Positions 1 through 7,802 of a stretch of DNA of 14,760 nt are shown here, one piece after another (positions within the stretch are counted from its first letter, which is position 1; each line of letters opens with the position of its first letter). A program made the position numbers and the translations under genes. The DNA comes from an uncultured Flavobacteriales bacterium (GTDB taxonomy: Bacteria > Bacteroidota > Bacteroidia > Flavobacteriales > Crocinitomicaceae). Location: positions 1 through 14,760 of the forward strand of contig CAMLET010000018.1 of the NCBI GenBank assembly GCA_946479125.1, read 5' to 3'. Under the pieces are notes generated by a model. That model was given only the letters and a program-made list of their open reading frames with translations. It searched no databases and was not told the origin of the DNA.

Positions 1-3000
1 CGAATATAGGATTCTACGCGTTTTTTATAGTTCCCTAAACCGAATGAAGTAGTGGAAACTGGATCGCGCCAAACTACATTTTCCATGTCTAAAAAATCCT
101 TGAATGACGTGTAAATAATCTCTTGGTTTGATTTATCTAATGCAAACATCAAGTTTCTTAAAGCTAAACGCACTTCTTCTAACTGATATAAATTTGCATT
201 ATCCCAAAACAAAACTTGCTGAATACGTTGAATCAGCTCCATTTGATTTTTTACCTGTGGAATAGATGATTTACGCTCAAGTTGATGGGCAATTTCTATC
301 ACTGCGTCACATTTTTCAAGATAATTCTTGTGCTTAGTTATTCTTAACTTCATCAGCTGCAACATAATCTGGTCAAAACGCTTGGCCAATTCTTCAGCAT
401 CGACTACAGGCGGCAAAAAAGATAGATTTGAACAAATTTCCTTAATTGAATTGTCTTTCAATATTTTCCAGTGACTCCAATCTGAATAGATTTCAACTTG
501 TCGAAGATACTTGCGAACTACAAACCGCGTTTTGTCCAAGCTTGCTATTTCATGACGCAGTTCTTGTTTAAAGAAAATTTCCAATTCTTTATCTTTTTCA
601 TTTGATGAATTCAAGGATTGAATCAAATGTGCGACTTCTAATTTGCTTTCAAAAACACGTTGTGAAAGAGATTTCGCATTTTTAGTGATGACCCCTTCTG
701 GAAATTCATCAAAGAATTCGAAATTCTCACAATAATCAAAAATAACAAAGTGTGTTTTATCTTCTCCAGGACCAAACAGGTTGGTTCTTAAACGCGTACC
801 TCGACCAATCATTTGCCAAAATTTGGAATAGGATTTTACGGGTTTGAAGAATACTAGATTTACTACTCGCGGAGCATCAACTCCCGTATCCATCATGTCT
901 ACGGAAACAGCAATTTGGGGAGCAAGTTCTTTACTGTCTTCAACAAAGGCTTCTAACAAATCCTGAGCGCGTGGTTCATGATTGTCTATAACGCGTAAAA
1001 AATGACCACCGTATTCTGGGAAAAGGGCATTGAATCGATCTTCAATATGTACTGCATGTTTATGGTTCTTAGCGAATATGATGGTTTTTCCTAATTTATC
1101 CCCACCATTTACGTGAATGCCATTTTCTAATAAATGAATAAGTACCTTATCTATGGTGTCGTTATTCATTAACCATTGATTTAACGCATCACTTCCTATT
1201 TCATCATTGGCTCCTACTGCTGGGTTTCCGAATTTTTCTTCGAATTCGTCTTTTTCACGTTGCGATAACTCTTTGTATTTTATTCCTTCTCGAATAAATT
1301 TTAAAGGTACTGACGCGGCTCTTGGAGGAACCAGATATTTGTCTCTAACAGCTTCATCTAATTGATAAGCAAAGGTGGGGTTCTCATCTTCCAACTCAAA
1401 CAGCTGATACGTATTTTTATCAATGTCTTTTTTTGGTGTTGCCGTTAAGCCAATTAGTAAACTGTCAAAATAATCGAAGATATGACCGAAAGATTGATAA
1501 ACCGAACGATGTGCTTCGTCAATGATGATGACATCAAAATGACCAGGCGTATAATGTACTAATCCATCATTTCGGTCTGCATCAATGCGATGCATCATGG
1601 TGTGATATGTAGAGAACAATACGCGAGCTTGGCTTGTTTCTTTGGAACCTGTTATATCTTCACAAATCAGATGAGGAAGGTATTCCGCAATGTTTTTCTT
1701 TGCTTGAGAAACCAGTGCATTACGATCGGCTAGAAAAAGAACGCGCTTTGCCCAGTCACATTTGGTTAACATATCAATGACAGCTGCAGAAGTACGTGTT
1801 TTACCAGATCCGGTGGCCATTACCAACAATGATTTTCGATTCTTTCCACGAAACTTCATTGGATATGCCGATGGATTTTCCATTGGTACTTTGATGTTTC
1901 CAACAAGGTGCTCGGCAATTCGTTTAACAGCTTCTAATTGGTATGGTCGTCCTGCAATTTCATGATTCACTTTGAATTCACGTAAATCTGTCCTTTTTCT
2001 GCGTCTGTCAATCATTAATTGTAATGACTCTTTGGTCAAAAATCCACTGATTTGTCTGTGAGGGTAAAATAAATCGTCCCAAATATATGTTTCATAACCG
2101 TTGGTGTAGAAGATAATAGGACGTTGTTTGAATGTTTGTTCCAAACAATCGGCGTATTGGACAGCTTGTTGACGACCTTTTACGGCATCCAATATGGTTT
2201 TTTTTGCCTCAATAACGGCTAAAGGCAAACCATCATCTCCCCAAAGCACATAATCTGCAAAGCCAATTCCACTTGGATTACTCTTGCTTTTTAGACAGTC
2301 CAGTTTGTATTCAATTTCTCTTCCTTTGTTGAGGTTTCTCCAACCCACTTCAGACAAATAAAGGTCTATGTATTGTTTCCGCGTTGAACGTTCGTCAACG
2401 TTGATTGGAATGGCTGGCCAAATATCACCTTCATCAATACGTTTTTCCTTTTGAACACTTACTAATTCCTTTTGAGCCTTAACAGCTTGACGTAGCATTT
2501 CTGCTTCAACCGTTTGTTCTTGCAATTTCTCTTGAGAAACACGAAAATCGGTATCTCTTTTTTCCAACTGAGCCCGTAGAGCAATTAACTCACGCTCTTT
2601 GGCTTTCTCCTGTTCATTTGTTGGCAGTATTGAAGGATCAAAAAGATTGTAACTCGTTTTCTCACTTCCGTAAAAGCGATGAAAGAGACACGCAAACGAG
2701 TGCAGGTACTTTATACCATCTTCTGCTTTTTCTTGTTTTACTTTGGACTGATGTGCTGCATCGTTCCCATACAACCGTAACAAATTAATTTCCTTAAAAA
2801 TCCGTTCACCAACCAATTGTCTAAATTCTGGTTGATGCATCAAAGCCGAAAGCTTCGTGTCATAAGGCATTTGCAACGAATCGTTGGTGTAAATCCACTG
2901 AACAAAAGCTTCTAATGTAATACGCATTTTACTCAACGCATATTGAGGTATGCGCAAGGTATATTGTTCAGCTTCTGAGCACAACTCAAACAATTCCGGA

Positions 3001-3032
3001 AAGTCGGATTTCAGAAAGTGGAAATTGGTCAT
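1..3032 (-). CDS. hsdR: Type I restriction enzyme, R subunit (HsdR), C-terminus cut by left edge
   Basis: This is the ATP-driven DNA translocase and nuclease subunit of a type I restriction system; it works with HsdM and HsdS encoded upstream. About 1010 residues are visible and the frame is open to base 1, so the end is missing. Seen in order: a DUF4145-like helical N-terminus (about 1-115), a charged coiled coil (about 138-193), a PD-(D/E)xK nuclease core (D260, then E275-A-K277), helicase Walker A MATGSGKTR at 405-413, DEAH at 505-508, GLTATP at 528-533 and motif VI (M-I-G-R-G-T-R) near 741-747. Past about 780 it resembles the EcoEI-type R-subunit C-terminal region. The start is the ATG at 3032-3030; no strong ribosome site is seen, as is usual in this phylum. 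It sits about 9 kb downstream of the hsdM-hsdS junction, so the operon is split by cargo. Identity is secure; the exact end is unknown. Confidence 0.95.
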   Translation of the reverse strand, partial: MTNFHFLKSDFPELFELCSEAEQYTLRIPQYALSKMRITLEAFVQWIYTNDSLQMPYDTKLSALMHQPEFRQLVGERIFKEINLLRLYGNDAAHQSKVKQEKAEDGIKYLHSFACLFHRFYGSEKTSYNLFDPSILPTNEQEKAKERELIALRAQLEKRDTDFRVSQEKLQEQTVEAEMLRQAVKAQKELVSVQKEKRIDEGDIWPAIPINVDERSTRKQYIDLYLSEVGWRNLNKGREIEYKLDCLKSKSNPSGIGFADYVLWGDDGLPLAVIEAKKTILDAVKGRQQAVQYADCLEQTFKQRPIIFYTNGYETYIWDDLFYPHRQISGFLTKESLQLMIDRRRKRTDLREFKVNHEIAGRPYQLEAVKRIAEHLVGNIKVPMENPSAYPMKFRGKNRKSLLVMATGSGKTRTSAAVIDMLTKCDWAKRVLFLADRNALVSQAKKNIAEYLPHLICEDITGSKETSQARVLFSTYHTMMHRIDADRNDGLVHYTPGHFDVIIIDEAHRSVYQSFGHIFDYFDSLLIGLTATPKKDIDKNTYQLFELEDENPTFAYQLDEAVRDKYLVPPRAASVPLKFIREGIKYKELSQREKDEFEEKFGNPAVGANDEIGSDALNQWLMNNDTIDKVLIHLLENGIHVNGGDKLGKTIIFAKNHKHAVHIEDRFNALFPEYGGHFLRVIDNHEPRAQDLLEAFVEDSKELAPQIAVSVDMMDTGVDAPRVVNLVFFKPVKSYSKFWQMIGRGTRLRTNLFGPGEDKTHFVIFDYCENFEFFDEFPEGVITKNAKSLSQRVFESKLEVAHLIQSLNSSNEKDKELEIFFKQELRHEIASLDKTRFVVRKYLRQVEIYSDWSHWKILKDNSIKEICSNLSFLPPVVDAEELAKRFDQIMLQLMKLRITKHKNYLEKCDAVIEIAHQLERKSSIPQVKNQMELIQRIQQVLFWDNANLYQLEEVRLALRNLMFALDKSNQEIIYTSFKDFLDMENVVWRDPVSTTSFGLGNYKKRVESYI

Positions 3033-3126
3033 GGGTTGAAGATAGGAAAAATTAGTTCACTTTATCAATGTAATAAAAGAAGAACCATTCAGGAATACAG
3101 TTCTAGTTTTATTTTTTTGTCTAACC

Positions 3127-3336
3127 TTAGTCAAGGTTTAAATTACGGTTCAGAGCACGTGGCACTTCATGAATACGATCAATTCTACCATCTGCGCATT
3201 TTTTTATGATCCACCCGTCTTGAGCAACAATTACATATCCGTTAATTGCCATTGCATTCCGCACACCTTTTTTAAATGCAATTCTTGATTTCGAAGAAAC
3301 CATTCTGGAATCAATATACTTGATAGATTTGCTCAT
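3127..3336 (-). CDS. Small protein of unknown function (69 aa) between GmrSD-like gene and hsdR
   Basis: I do not recognise a characterised family. The 69-residue product is basic and has no signal peptide, membrane segment or cysteine cluster. The centre (residues about 20-50, with the stretch NGYVIVAQDGWIIKK) looks like two short beta strands around a D-G-W turn, and an ADGRID segment follows, so a small folded beta-rich protein is plausible. I have a vague memory of similar short proteins in Bacteroidota genomes, but cannot verify it. It starts 59 bases after the GmrSD-like stop and ends 94 bases before the hsdR start, on the same strand. It follows a weak terminator candidate, so it could be the first gene of a small transcript with hsdR. 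A role as regulator or accessory of hsdR is a guess from position only. Confidence 0.6.
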   Translation of the reverse strand: MSKSIKYIDSRMVSSKSRIAFKKGVRNAMAINGYVIVAQDGWIIKKCADGRIDRIHEVPRALNRNLNLD

Positions 3337-3352
3337 AACAATTGTAATTTAC

Positions 3353-3379
3353 AAAAAAAGACTTTCAGTGTTTGAAAAT
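3353..3379 (-). terminator. Weak Rho-independent terminator candidate after the GmrSD-like gene
   Basis: In the minus-strand transcript, 3379-3373 (ATTTTCA) can pair with 3367-3361 (TGAAAGT) around a 5-base loop, giving a 7-bp stem with one G-U pair. One C and then a T7 run (3359-3353) follow. It begins 17 bases past the stop codon of the DUF262-DUF1524 gene. The stem is AT-rich, so termination may be partial and hsdR could still be reached by read-through. Confidence 0.4.
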
Positions 3380-3395
3380 CACAATAGAAATTGTT

Positions 3396-5558
3396 TTACC
3401 GTTCCGCATTAAGATATATTCGTTTATACCAATTGCGATACAGATTTACTACGCGAAAGAATAATGCATTGGTTAATGTTTTTATCTGATCGTCATTGTT
3501 GTGAAATTGTGTAGTGATCTGTTGCCAATGCTGCCAATCGTTTAAATAAGCGGAATTGTTTTCACTAAATACAAATGCATTCTTTTTGTATTGATCATCC
3601 TGCAGGCGTTGAGACGGCGAATACGTATTGTTCTCACTTCTGTTCTCGTCATAACTCAGTGCTCTGAAATTTCCATTCAGGTTTACGATCCAACGAATGT
3701 TCACGGAAACGCCTTTTCTTTGATATACCCAGCTGTGTGGATAAATGTGGTCCCAATCCCACGGACGATTTGTATCTTCAATACCTTCGAACTCTAAATA
3801 ATCCTGAAATTGGCTTTGAAAATAGGAAGCCTGTCCAGCAATCAGGTGTAAACGTTCCCAATAAAAGTTATCTGCCAGGTACTTAAAATTCGTTAGAAAA
3901 GCAGTAATGTGATTTTCATCCTTTTGTTCTTCATTATTGTTTATGTATTGAAAGGAAGTAGCTTTTTCTTTCAGTGATGGTGAACAGAACTCTTCAAATG
4001 CTTTTTCGAGAAATTCCACCCAACCGAAATGCTCTCCTTTATTCTTTTGATATTCCGGTAAAAGCACATGAACAATCATTTCTTCAAATACTTCAGGTTT
4101 GACTACTTGAATCATCAGTTCTGTGTTCAGTACTAATTCTTGAAATGCCTGATCAACATCCCATTCGTTGCTAACCAATAATCCAAATAAATGGCGGGCG
4201 GTCTTTTTACCGTCGTGATTCAGTAACAATATATGATGTACAATCTGACTGAAATTTGAAGATATCTTCTCCTGTTCTTTTTTTCTCAAATAGGAAAGCA
4301 GCACAACTGTTAAATCTGGATTTCGACGTAGTAGTTCTTTCGTGTAAATTTGGGGAAGCTGGTAGTCAGGTTGTTTGATAATCAGTTTTTCGATCAACTG
4401 TTGAAAAAGTTGATTCGCAATTGGAGCCTCATTATTGATATATTCGTTCATTTTGTTTTTGAACGCTACATTGCCCAATTCTTGCCTGAAATTTTTGATG
4501 GTAAGCTCGTTTCTGTAATGAGAAAAATCATTGAGTTCATGCAATGCCAAACGAACAAATAAATTGATTGTTCTGCTTGGTGCGAACATGTTTCCACTGA
4601 GATTTTCTACCAATTGCTGGCTTTCAGGAAATGCTGATTTAAACAGGGAGTAGATTAATTCTTCTCCCGAAATTCGCGTTCCTTCTGAGTTCAACCGAAC
4701 GAAAAGAGTGGCATCGCCGTTTTCTTCATCACTGGAATTTTCCGATTCATTAAGCAGTTTTTTGGCAATGCTAATTTGAGGTAAAAGGAGCTGAAAGGCA
4801 TTACTTAAACCTGCTTCTAAAGCATTCAGTTTCTCTTCAATATTATGATAAGTTTCAACGTCTGAGTTATAATGCTTGGTGTGAATTCTATTCTTGTTGT
4901 CCTCGATCCATCGAATTACTGGTTTTCGCCAGTTCGTTGAATCATTTGCATAAGCATTAAGCACTAAAGCAAGTGGAATGGGGCAGTGACTGTCATATGG
5001 ATATATGTTTTCAGGACTTAAAGCCGTGTAAGCAATATCACCCTTATTTTCCAGTTCTTGAAAAAGTTGGAGCGCATTTTTACGATCAGACATTGATAAC
5101 GTAGAGCGATGATCACGTAATTGATACCCCCAGGGATGTGACTTTGTGAGTACACGAACCGGATATTTAATTCCGTTAGGATTGGCCTCCAATAAGTGCA
5201 AATCAATCCAAAGAGAAGGTACAATATTCTTTGCTCCGGCATTGAAAAAGGTAAATTCTTTTTGTTCGAATGGATTGTAGAACCCCAAAGCAATGCTTGT
5301 GCAACGTTGTTGACCATCAAGTAATTCTTTGGTGTTCGATTCCTCATCAACCGACATAAGCACTGCTCCAACAGGATAGCCGCGTAAGATAGAGTCCCAC
5401 AACGATTCAATTTGGTAAGGTTTCCATACAAAACCGCGTTGAAGCGATGGAAGAATGATCTTACCCGAAGTAGAAGATGGTTTTTCACTTTGAGCGAGTT
5501 CAGCTTGCCATTGGCTGATTTCGCTAATAGAATAGGCGGTTATGGTGTTTTTGGTCAT
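3396..5558 (-). CDS. GmrSD-like single-chain type IV restriction nuclease (DUF262 + DUF1524)
   Basis: A predicted modification-dependent or phage-DNA-targeting nuclease of the GmrSD superfamily. The N-terminal DUF262 (GmrS/ParB-like NTPase) half shows LPSLQRGFVW at 36-45, RGYPVG at 59-64 and the diagnostic DGQQR at 81-85, then the later DUF262 segment FVRLNSEGTRISGEEL at 286-301. The C-terminal DUF1524 (GmrD, HNH) half shows WDWDHIYPHSW at 600-610, with D603-H604 as the catalytic pair, followed by N629-G-N and the asparagine-rich N639-N644 area. At 720 residues it has the length of a fused GmrSD protein and appears intact. Family knowledge: GmrSD, BrxU and SspE combine NTP hydrolysis with DNA cleavage and act on phages with modified DNA or with host phosphorothioation. 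The target here cannot be read from sequence. It starts 37 bases after the abiF-like stop, so the two are probably co-transcribed, and a weak terminator follows. Confidence 0.88.
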   Translation of the reverse strand: MTKNTITAYSISEISQWQAELAQSEKPSSTSGKIILPSLQRGFVWKPYQIESLWDSILRGYPVGAVLMSVDEESNTKELLDGQQRCTSIALGFYNPFEQKEFTFFNAGAKNIVPSLWIDLHLLEANPNGIKYPVRVLTKSHPWGYQLRDHRSTLSMSDRKNALQLFQELENKGDIAYTALSPENIYPYDSHCPIPLALVLNAYANDSTNWRKPVIRWIEDNKNRIHTKHYNSDVETYHNIEEKLNALEAGLSNAFQLLLPQISIAKKLLNESENSSDEENGDATLFVRLNSEGTRISGEELIYSLFKSAFPESQQLVENLSGNMFAPSRTINLFVRLALHELNDFSHYRNELTIKNFRQELGNVAFKNKMNEYINNEAPIANQLFQQLIEKLIIKQPDYQLPQIYTKELLRRNPDLTVVLLSYLRKKEQEKISSNFSQIVHHILLLNHDGKKTARHLFGLLVSNEWDVDQAFQELVLNTELMIQVVKPEVFEEMIVHVLLPEYQKNKGEHFGWVEFLEKAFEEFCSPSLKEKATSFQYINNNEEQKDENHITAFLTNFKYLADNFYWERLHLIAGQASYFQSQFQDYLEFEGIEDTNRPWDWDHIYPHSWVYQRKGVSVNIRWIVNLNGNFRALSYDENRSENNTYSPSQRLQDDQYKKNAFVFSENNSAYLNDWQHWQQITTQFHNNDDQIKTLTNALFFRVVNLYRNWYKRIYLNAER

Positions 5559-5595
5559 GGTTAGTATTTATTACACTCTTTAGATTTCGAAGTAC

Positions 5596-6492
5596 TTACT
5601 TCCAAAATTCATCTTTTTTCCAATCAATTGAAAACCCTAAAGCTTTCGTATCTACTGTTGGATATTTTTCAAACAACTGGTTAAGTCGATGTTTGAATGT
5701 ATGGTTCGGATTAATTGTGTTTAAAAGGTAAACGACCATAGAAATGACAAAATATGTTTTCTTGTTGTTTACCGCAGTATCCGATAACCAAAGGTTTTTT
5801 GGGTTGGTAGGTTTTACACCATTTATTCGCAAGTCTTTATTCCATAACCGTGAATGGTGGGCGCATACATTACGAATGTAAACGATACTGTGAATCCATG
5901 ATTCGAATACTTCTTCACTTAATCCAAAATAATTGGCAATTGTTCGTTTTGATTTACGTGATTTTAAGTTTTGAAATAGAAAAGACAAAGAACCAAAAGA
6001 AGTTACTTCCAATGCCATCCAACTTGGAGGTGCTGCATCTGAATAGTTTTTATAAAATTCTTTGATAAAGTCTTCGTCACTTCTCTTAAGTTCATTTCCA
6101 ATTTTACTAATCGTACTGGCATGTTTTAATCCATCTTTGAATAAATCAGATTGCATAAACCAAAAGGGACCGTGTTCATGTGATAAAGTGTAAATCATTT
6201 GAGAACGAATCGCTACTTCGATTTTTTCCAATTCACCACTTATCATTAATCTTAACTCTCTATCGAATTTATACATGGTGAAAGCTTTGTCGAAATTGGC
6301 ATCTGATTTAAAAATATGTTTCTTTTTATCACTTAGTAAAGGATACCAATAACCACTCAATCTGTAGTAGCTAACAGAACAAAGTAAATGCAGGGCTTTC
6401 TCTTCATTTTCAACAAGTAGTCCACGAGATCTTAATTGTTCTAATTGCTCCTGATAGCTCAAAGTTGGCTTCTCATAAGGCTTTTTAGGCAT
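5596..6492 (-). CDS. AbiF/AbiD-type abortive infection protein (Abi_2 family, HEPN ribonuclease fold)
   Basis: A predicted RNA-cutting abortive-infection protein. Numbering from the ATG at 6492-6490 gives 298 residues, usual for Abi_2. Hallmarks seen: an N-terminal YYRLSGYWYPL block (42-52), PSWMALEVTSFGSLS (156-170), and IRNVCAHHSRLWN (206-218), which carries the HEPN signature R-x4-H (R207, H212). HEPN proteins with this motif are usually metal-independent RNases. The frame stays open upstream to an ATG at 6555, but that extension would translate a hairpin and its T9 tract, giving an unlikely leader, so the later start is preferred. A short hairpin RNA with its own promoter and terminator lies directly upstream, ending 10 bases before this start. 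From memory, recent work links AbiF proteins to adjacent structured ncRNAs that restrain them, and to the origin of Cas13; this locus fits that layout. The GmrSD-like gene follows after 37 bases. Confidence 0.9.
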   Translation of the reverse strand: MPKKPYEKPTLSYQEQLEQLRSRGLLVENEEKALHLLCSVSYYRLSGYWYPLLSDKKKHIFKSDANFDKAFTMYKFDRELRLMISGELEKIEVAIRSQMIYTLSHEHGPFWFMQSDLFKDGLKHASTISKIGNELKRSDEDFIKEFYKNYSDAAPPSWMALEVTSFGSLSFLFQNLKSRKSKRTIANYFGLSEEVFESWIHSIVYIRNVCAHHSRLWNKDLRINGVKPTNPKNLWLSDTAVNNKKTYFVISMVVYLLNTINPNHTFKHRLNQLFEKYPTVDTKALGFSIDWKKDEFWK

Positions 6493-6502
6493 AATAGTAG
6501 TC

Positions 6503-6553
6503 AAAAAAAAAGCTTTCCCTGAGCGCGCTGATCTAACGGGAAGCGGGGAAAGC
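6503..6553 (-). terminator. Strong intrinsic terminator between the GIY-YIG gene and abiF-like gene
   Basis: On the minus strand GCTTTCCC (6553-6546) pairs perfectly with GGGAAAGC (6519-6512) across a 26-base loop, and the 3' arm runs straight into T9 (6511-6503). The stem is followed at once by the T tract, the arrangement of a Rho-independent terminator. It would end both read-through from the GIY-YIG operon and the short RNA begun at the promoter at 6563-6597. It lies only 10 bases before the preferred abiF-like start, so it may also act as an attenuator. Confidence 0.72.
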
Positions 6554-6558
6554 ATGTT
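6503..6558 (-). ncRNA. Predicted AbiF-associated small hairpin RNA (about 55 nt)
   Basis: The region between a Bacteroidota-type promoter (6563-6597) and a T9 terminator (6503-6511) defines a transcript of about 55 nt beginning near 6558. It folds into a stem of GCUUUCCC with GGGAAAGC and a 26-base loop. Inside the loop are a second, imperfect copy of the 5' arm (GCUUCCC, 6544-6538), which could pair with the same 3' arm if one A is bulged, and the self-complementary octamer AGCGCGCU (6529-6522). CGCU at 6545-6542 could also pair with AGCG at 6529-6526. No reading frame of convincing quality lies within it. Position directly in front of an AbiF-like HEPN gene suggests an RNA antitoxin or guide-like partner. 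Start point and function are inferred. Confidence 0.58.
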
Positions 6559-6562
6559 GATA

Positions 6563-6597
6563 CAAAAGTAAACCTTTTAGAGTTAAAATTGTACAAA
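6563..6597 (-). promoter_or_regulatory. Bacteroidota-type promoter for the small RNA / abiF-like unit
   Basis: The minus strand carries TACTTTTG at 6570-6563, an exact match to the -7 consensus TAnnTTTG, and TTTG at 6597-6594 as the -33 element, with a 23-base spacer, at the upper end of the 17-23 range known for flavobacteria. The predicted start is an A near 6558. This is the only full match I found in the gaps between genes, and it lies 48 bases after the stop of the GIY-YIG gene. Confidence 0.6.
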
Positions 6598-6639
6598 CAT
6601 GTAATTTAAAGCCATTCTAAATAGGTTAAATTAACGTTT

Positions 6640-7227
6640 TCAATGCGTCTTAAACTCATTATGTTCTGTACCCAGCATTCCCGCAAGCGTCACTTCCAGC
6701 CAATACAATTCGTAATCGCATTCAACAGGAATAACTGTAACCTTAAAGGCATTTCGCAATTCTTCCTGATGTAACTTGAAATCTAAAGCGCTTCGGTTTT
6801 CAATTGTTGCTGTTGTTTGCATTTTACACATTCGATAAGCCAAACTTGCTTCAAAATGCGTTTTTCCAAAGGCGTGTTGCTTTAGTCGGTTAAAGACATT
6901 TCTCGAAATACCTATGTAAACTGGTTTTTCGTTGTGCCAAAAAATGTATATACCTTGAAGCGTTTCATTTTTTTCGGGCATTAGTTTGCGTTCCGAGGGG
7001 ATACAACTTGCTTTCAATTTTTCAAAGTAACCTGCATGTTTAAGTGCTTTTTCTACAGTTGGATTTTCGCTTTTACTGCTCTTCGATGCTTTGAAGGTGC
7101 GAAGTTCATAGAGTTCATTGAAGGGAACGGCGCGTTCGTATGATTCTAGTATTTCTTGGTTAATTGACGCAGTGCGGATTAATAACTCCGAAAAGTAATT
7201 TGAATCTCGTTTGATCTTAGTATTCAT
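6640..7227 (-). CDS. Stand-alone GIY-YIG domain nuclease
   Basis: A 195-residue protein with a complete GIY-YIG endonuclease domain in its second half. Seen: GIYIF at 92-96, VYIGISRNVFNRLKQH at 103-118 with the conserved Arg (R114), and the presumed metal-binding Glu at E178 in the WLE segment, followed by N190. All key residues of the family are present, so it should be active. The first 85 residues are helical, charged and unassigned; they could bind DNA or a partner. There is no recognition domain of known type, so its target is unknown. Its ATG (7227-7225) lies inside the end of the lipoprotein gene, an 11-base overlap that suggests translational coupling. It is the last gene before a strong terminator, so it probably ends the transcript that begins with hsdM. 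Confidence 0.85.
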   Translation of the reverse strand: MNTKIKRDSNYFSELLIRTASINQEILESYERAVPFNELYELRTFKASKSSKSENPTVEKALKHAGYFEKLKASCIPSERKLMPEKNETLQGIYIFWHNEKPVYIGISRNVFNRLKQHAFGKTHFEASLAYRMCKMQTTATIENRSALDFKLHQEELRNAFKVTVIPVECDYELYWLEVTLAGMLGTEHNEFKTH

Positions 7228-7801
7228 CTTCTTCTTCTAATTCATTTTCACAATCTGAACAATAGTCATCAAATTGCGAGAACTTTCTTTCGCCACAACG
7301 TGGACAGGTATGGTCTTTTTTATCTTGTTCTTCGTCCTCAATATCCCATTGACAAGAAGTGCAGTAATCATCGTAATCGTAATCTTTTTGTCCATAACAA
7401 CGCGGACAAATCATTGCTTGCTCATCCTGGATGATTTCTTCTTCCATTACAGCTCCATCATCAGAACAAGTACCTTCAATTAATTGTACTTCATATTCAT
7501 ACCCTCTATCTGAAGAAAAACTACAGTAACCATTGTCATCGAAAGTAACTGAACTAAAATGGTCTTCATCTAACCAACCACCGTTAGGCCAATTAATTTG
7601 ATCTAGTTCACCATTCAATACCTCTACGGTTAGTGTGTAGGTGTTTGACGTTCCAGTATTCGGATTGGAGTAGGTGACTTCTGCGCAATGGGTTCCGTCG
7701 CTTAATAATTCGTTTTCTTCGAAAGAGTCAGAATTTGAGGTGTTACAAGACGAGAGAAGTATGATAAAAACAGAAAGGATTGTAAAATTCACAAACTTCA
7801 T
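7217..7801 (-). CDS. Lipoprotein with two C-terminal zinc ribbons, function unknown
   Basis: A 194-residue exported lipoprotein. Residues 1-18 form a signal peptide (K2, hydrophobic FTILSVFIILL) ending in a lipobox LSSC with the lipidated Cys at 19. A beta-rich acidic domain follows (about 36-115), with TYTLTVEVLNGELDQINWPNGG at its core and extra cysteines C39, C93 and C112. The C-terminus has two tandem ribbons of the same spacing, CX2C-X11-CX2C: C132/C135/C147/C150 and C166/C169/C181/C184, in a very acidic setting (tail EEEDEY). Zinc ribbons are usual inside the cell and odd in an envelope lipoprotein. The gene starts one base after the metallophosphoesterase-STAND stop codon and overlaps the GIY-YIG gene, so the three are likely one functional set. 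I do not recognise a characterised family; a role in sensing at the envelope is a guess. Confidence 0.8.
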   Translation of the reverse strand: MKFVNFTILSVFIILLSSCNTSNSDSFEENELLSDGTHCAEVTYSNPNTGTSNTYTLTVEVLNGELDQINWPNGGWLDEDHFSSVTFDDNGYCSFSSDRGYEYEVQLIEGTCSDDGAVMEEEIIQDEQAMICPRCYGQKDYDYDDYCTSCQWDIEDEEQDKKDHTCPRCGERKFSQFDDYCSDCENELEEEDEY

Positions 7802-7802
7802 T

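Noticed and set aside
3033..3060. TATCTTCA with TTG about 21 bases upstream as an hsdR promoter
   Set aside because: It departs from TAnnTTTG at two fixed positions and lies so near the ATG that the transcript would be leaderless; too weak to list.
3018..3209. A 63-codon plus-strand frame covering the gap before hsdR
   Set aside because: It overlaps the hsdR start and the small minus-strand gene, and its composition is not protein-like.
6503..6511. T9 tract as a phase-variation slip site in the abiF-like gene
   Set aside because: With the preferred start at 6492 it is outside the coding region and is better explained as the terminator tail.
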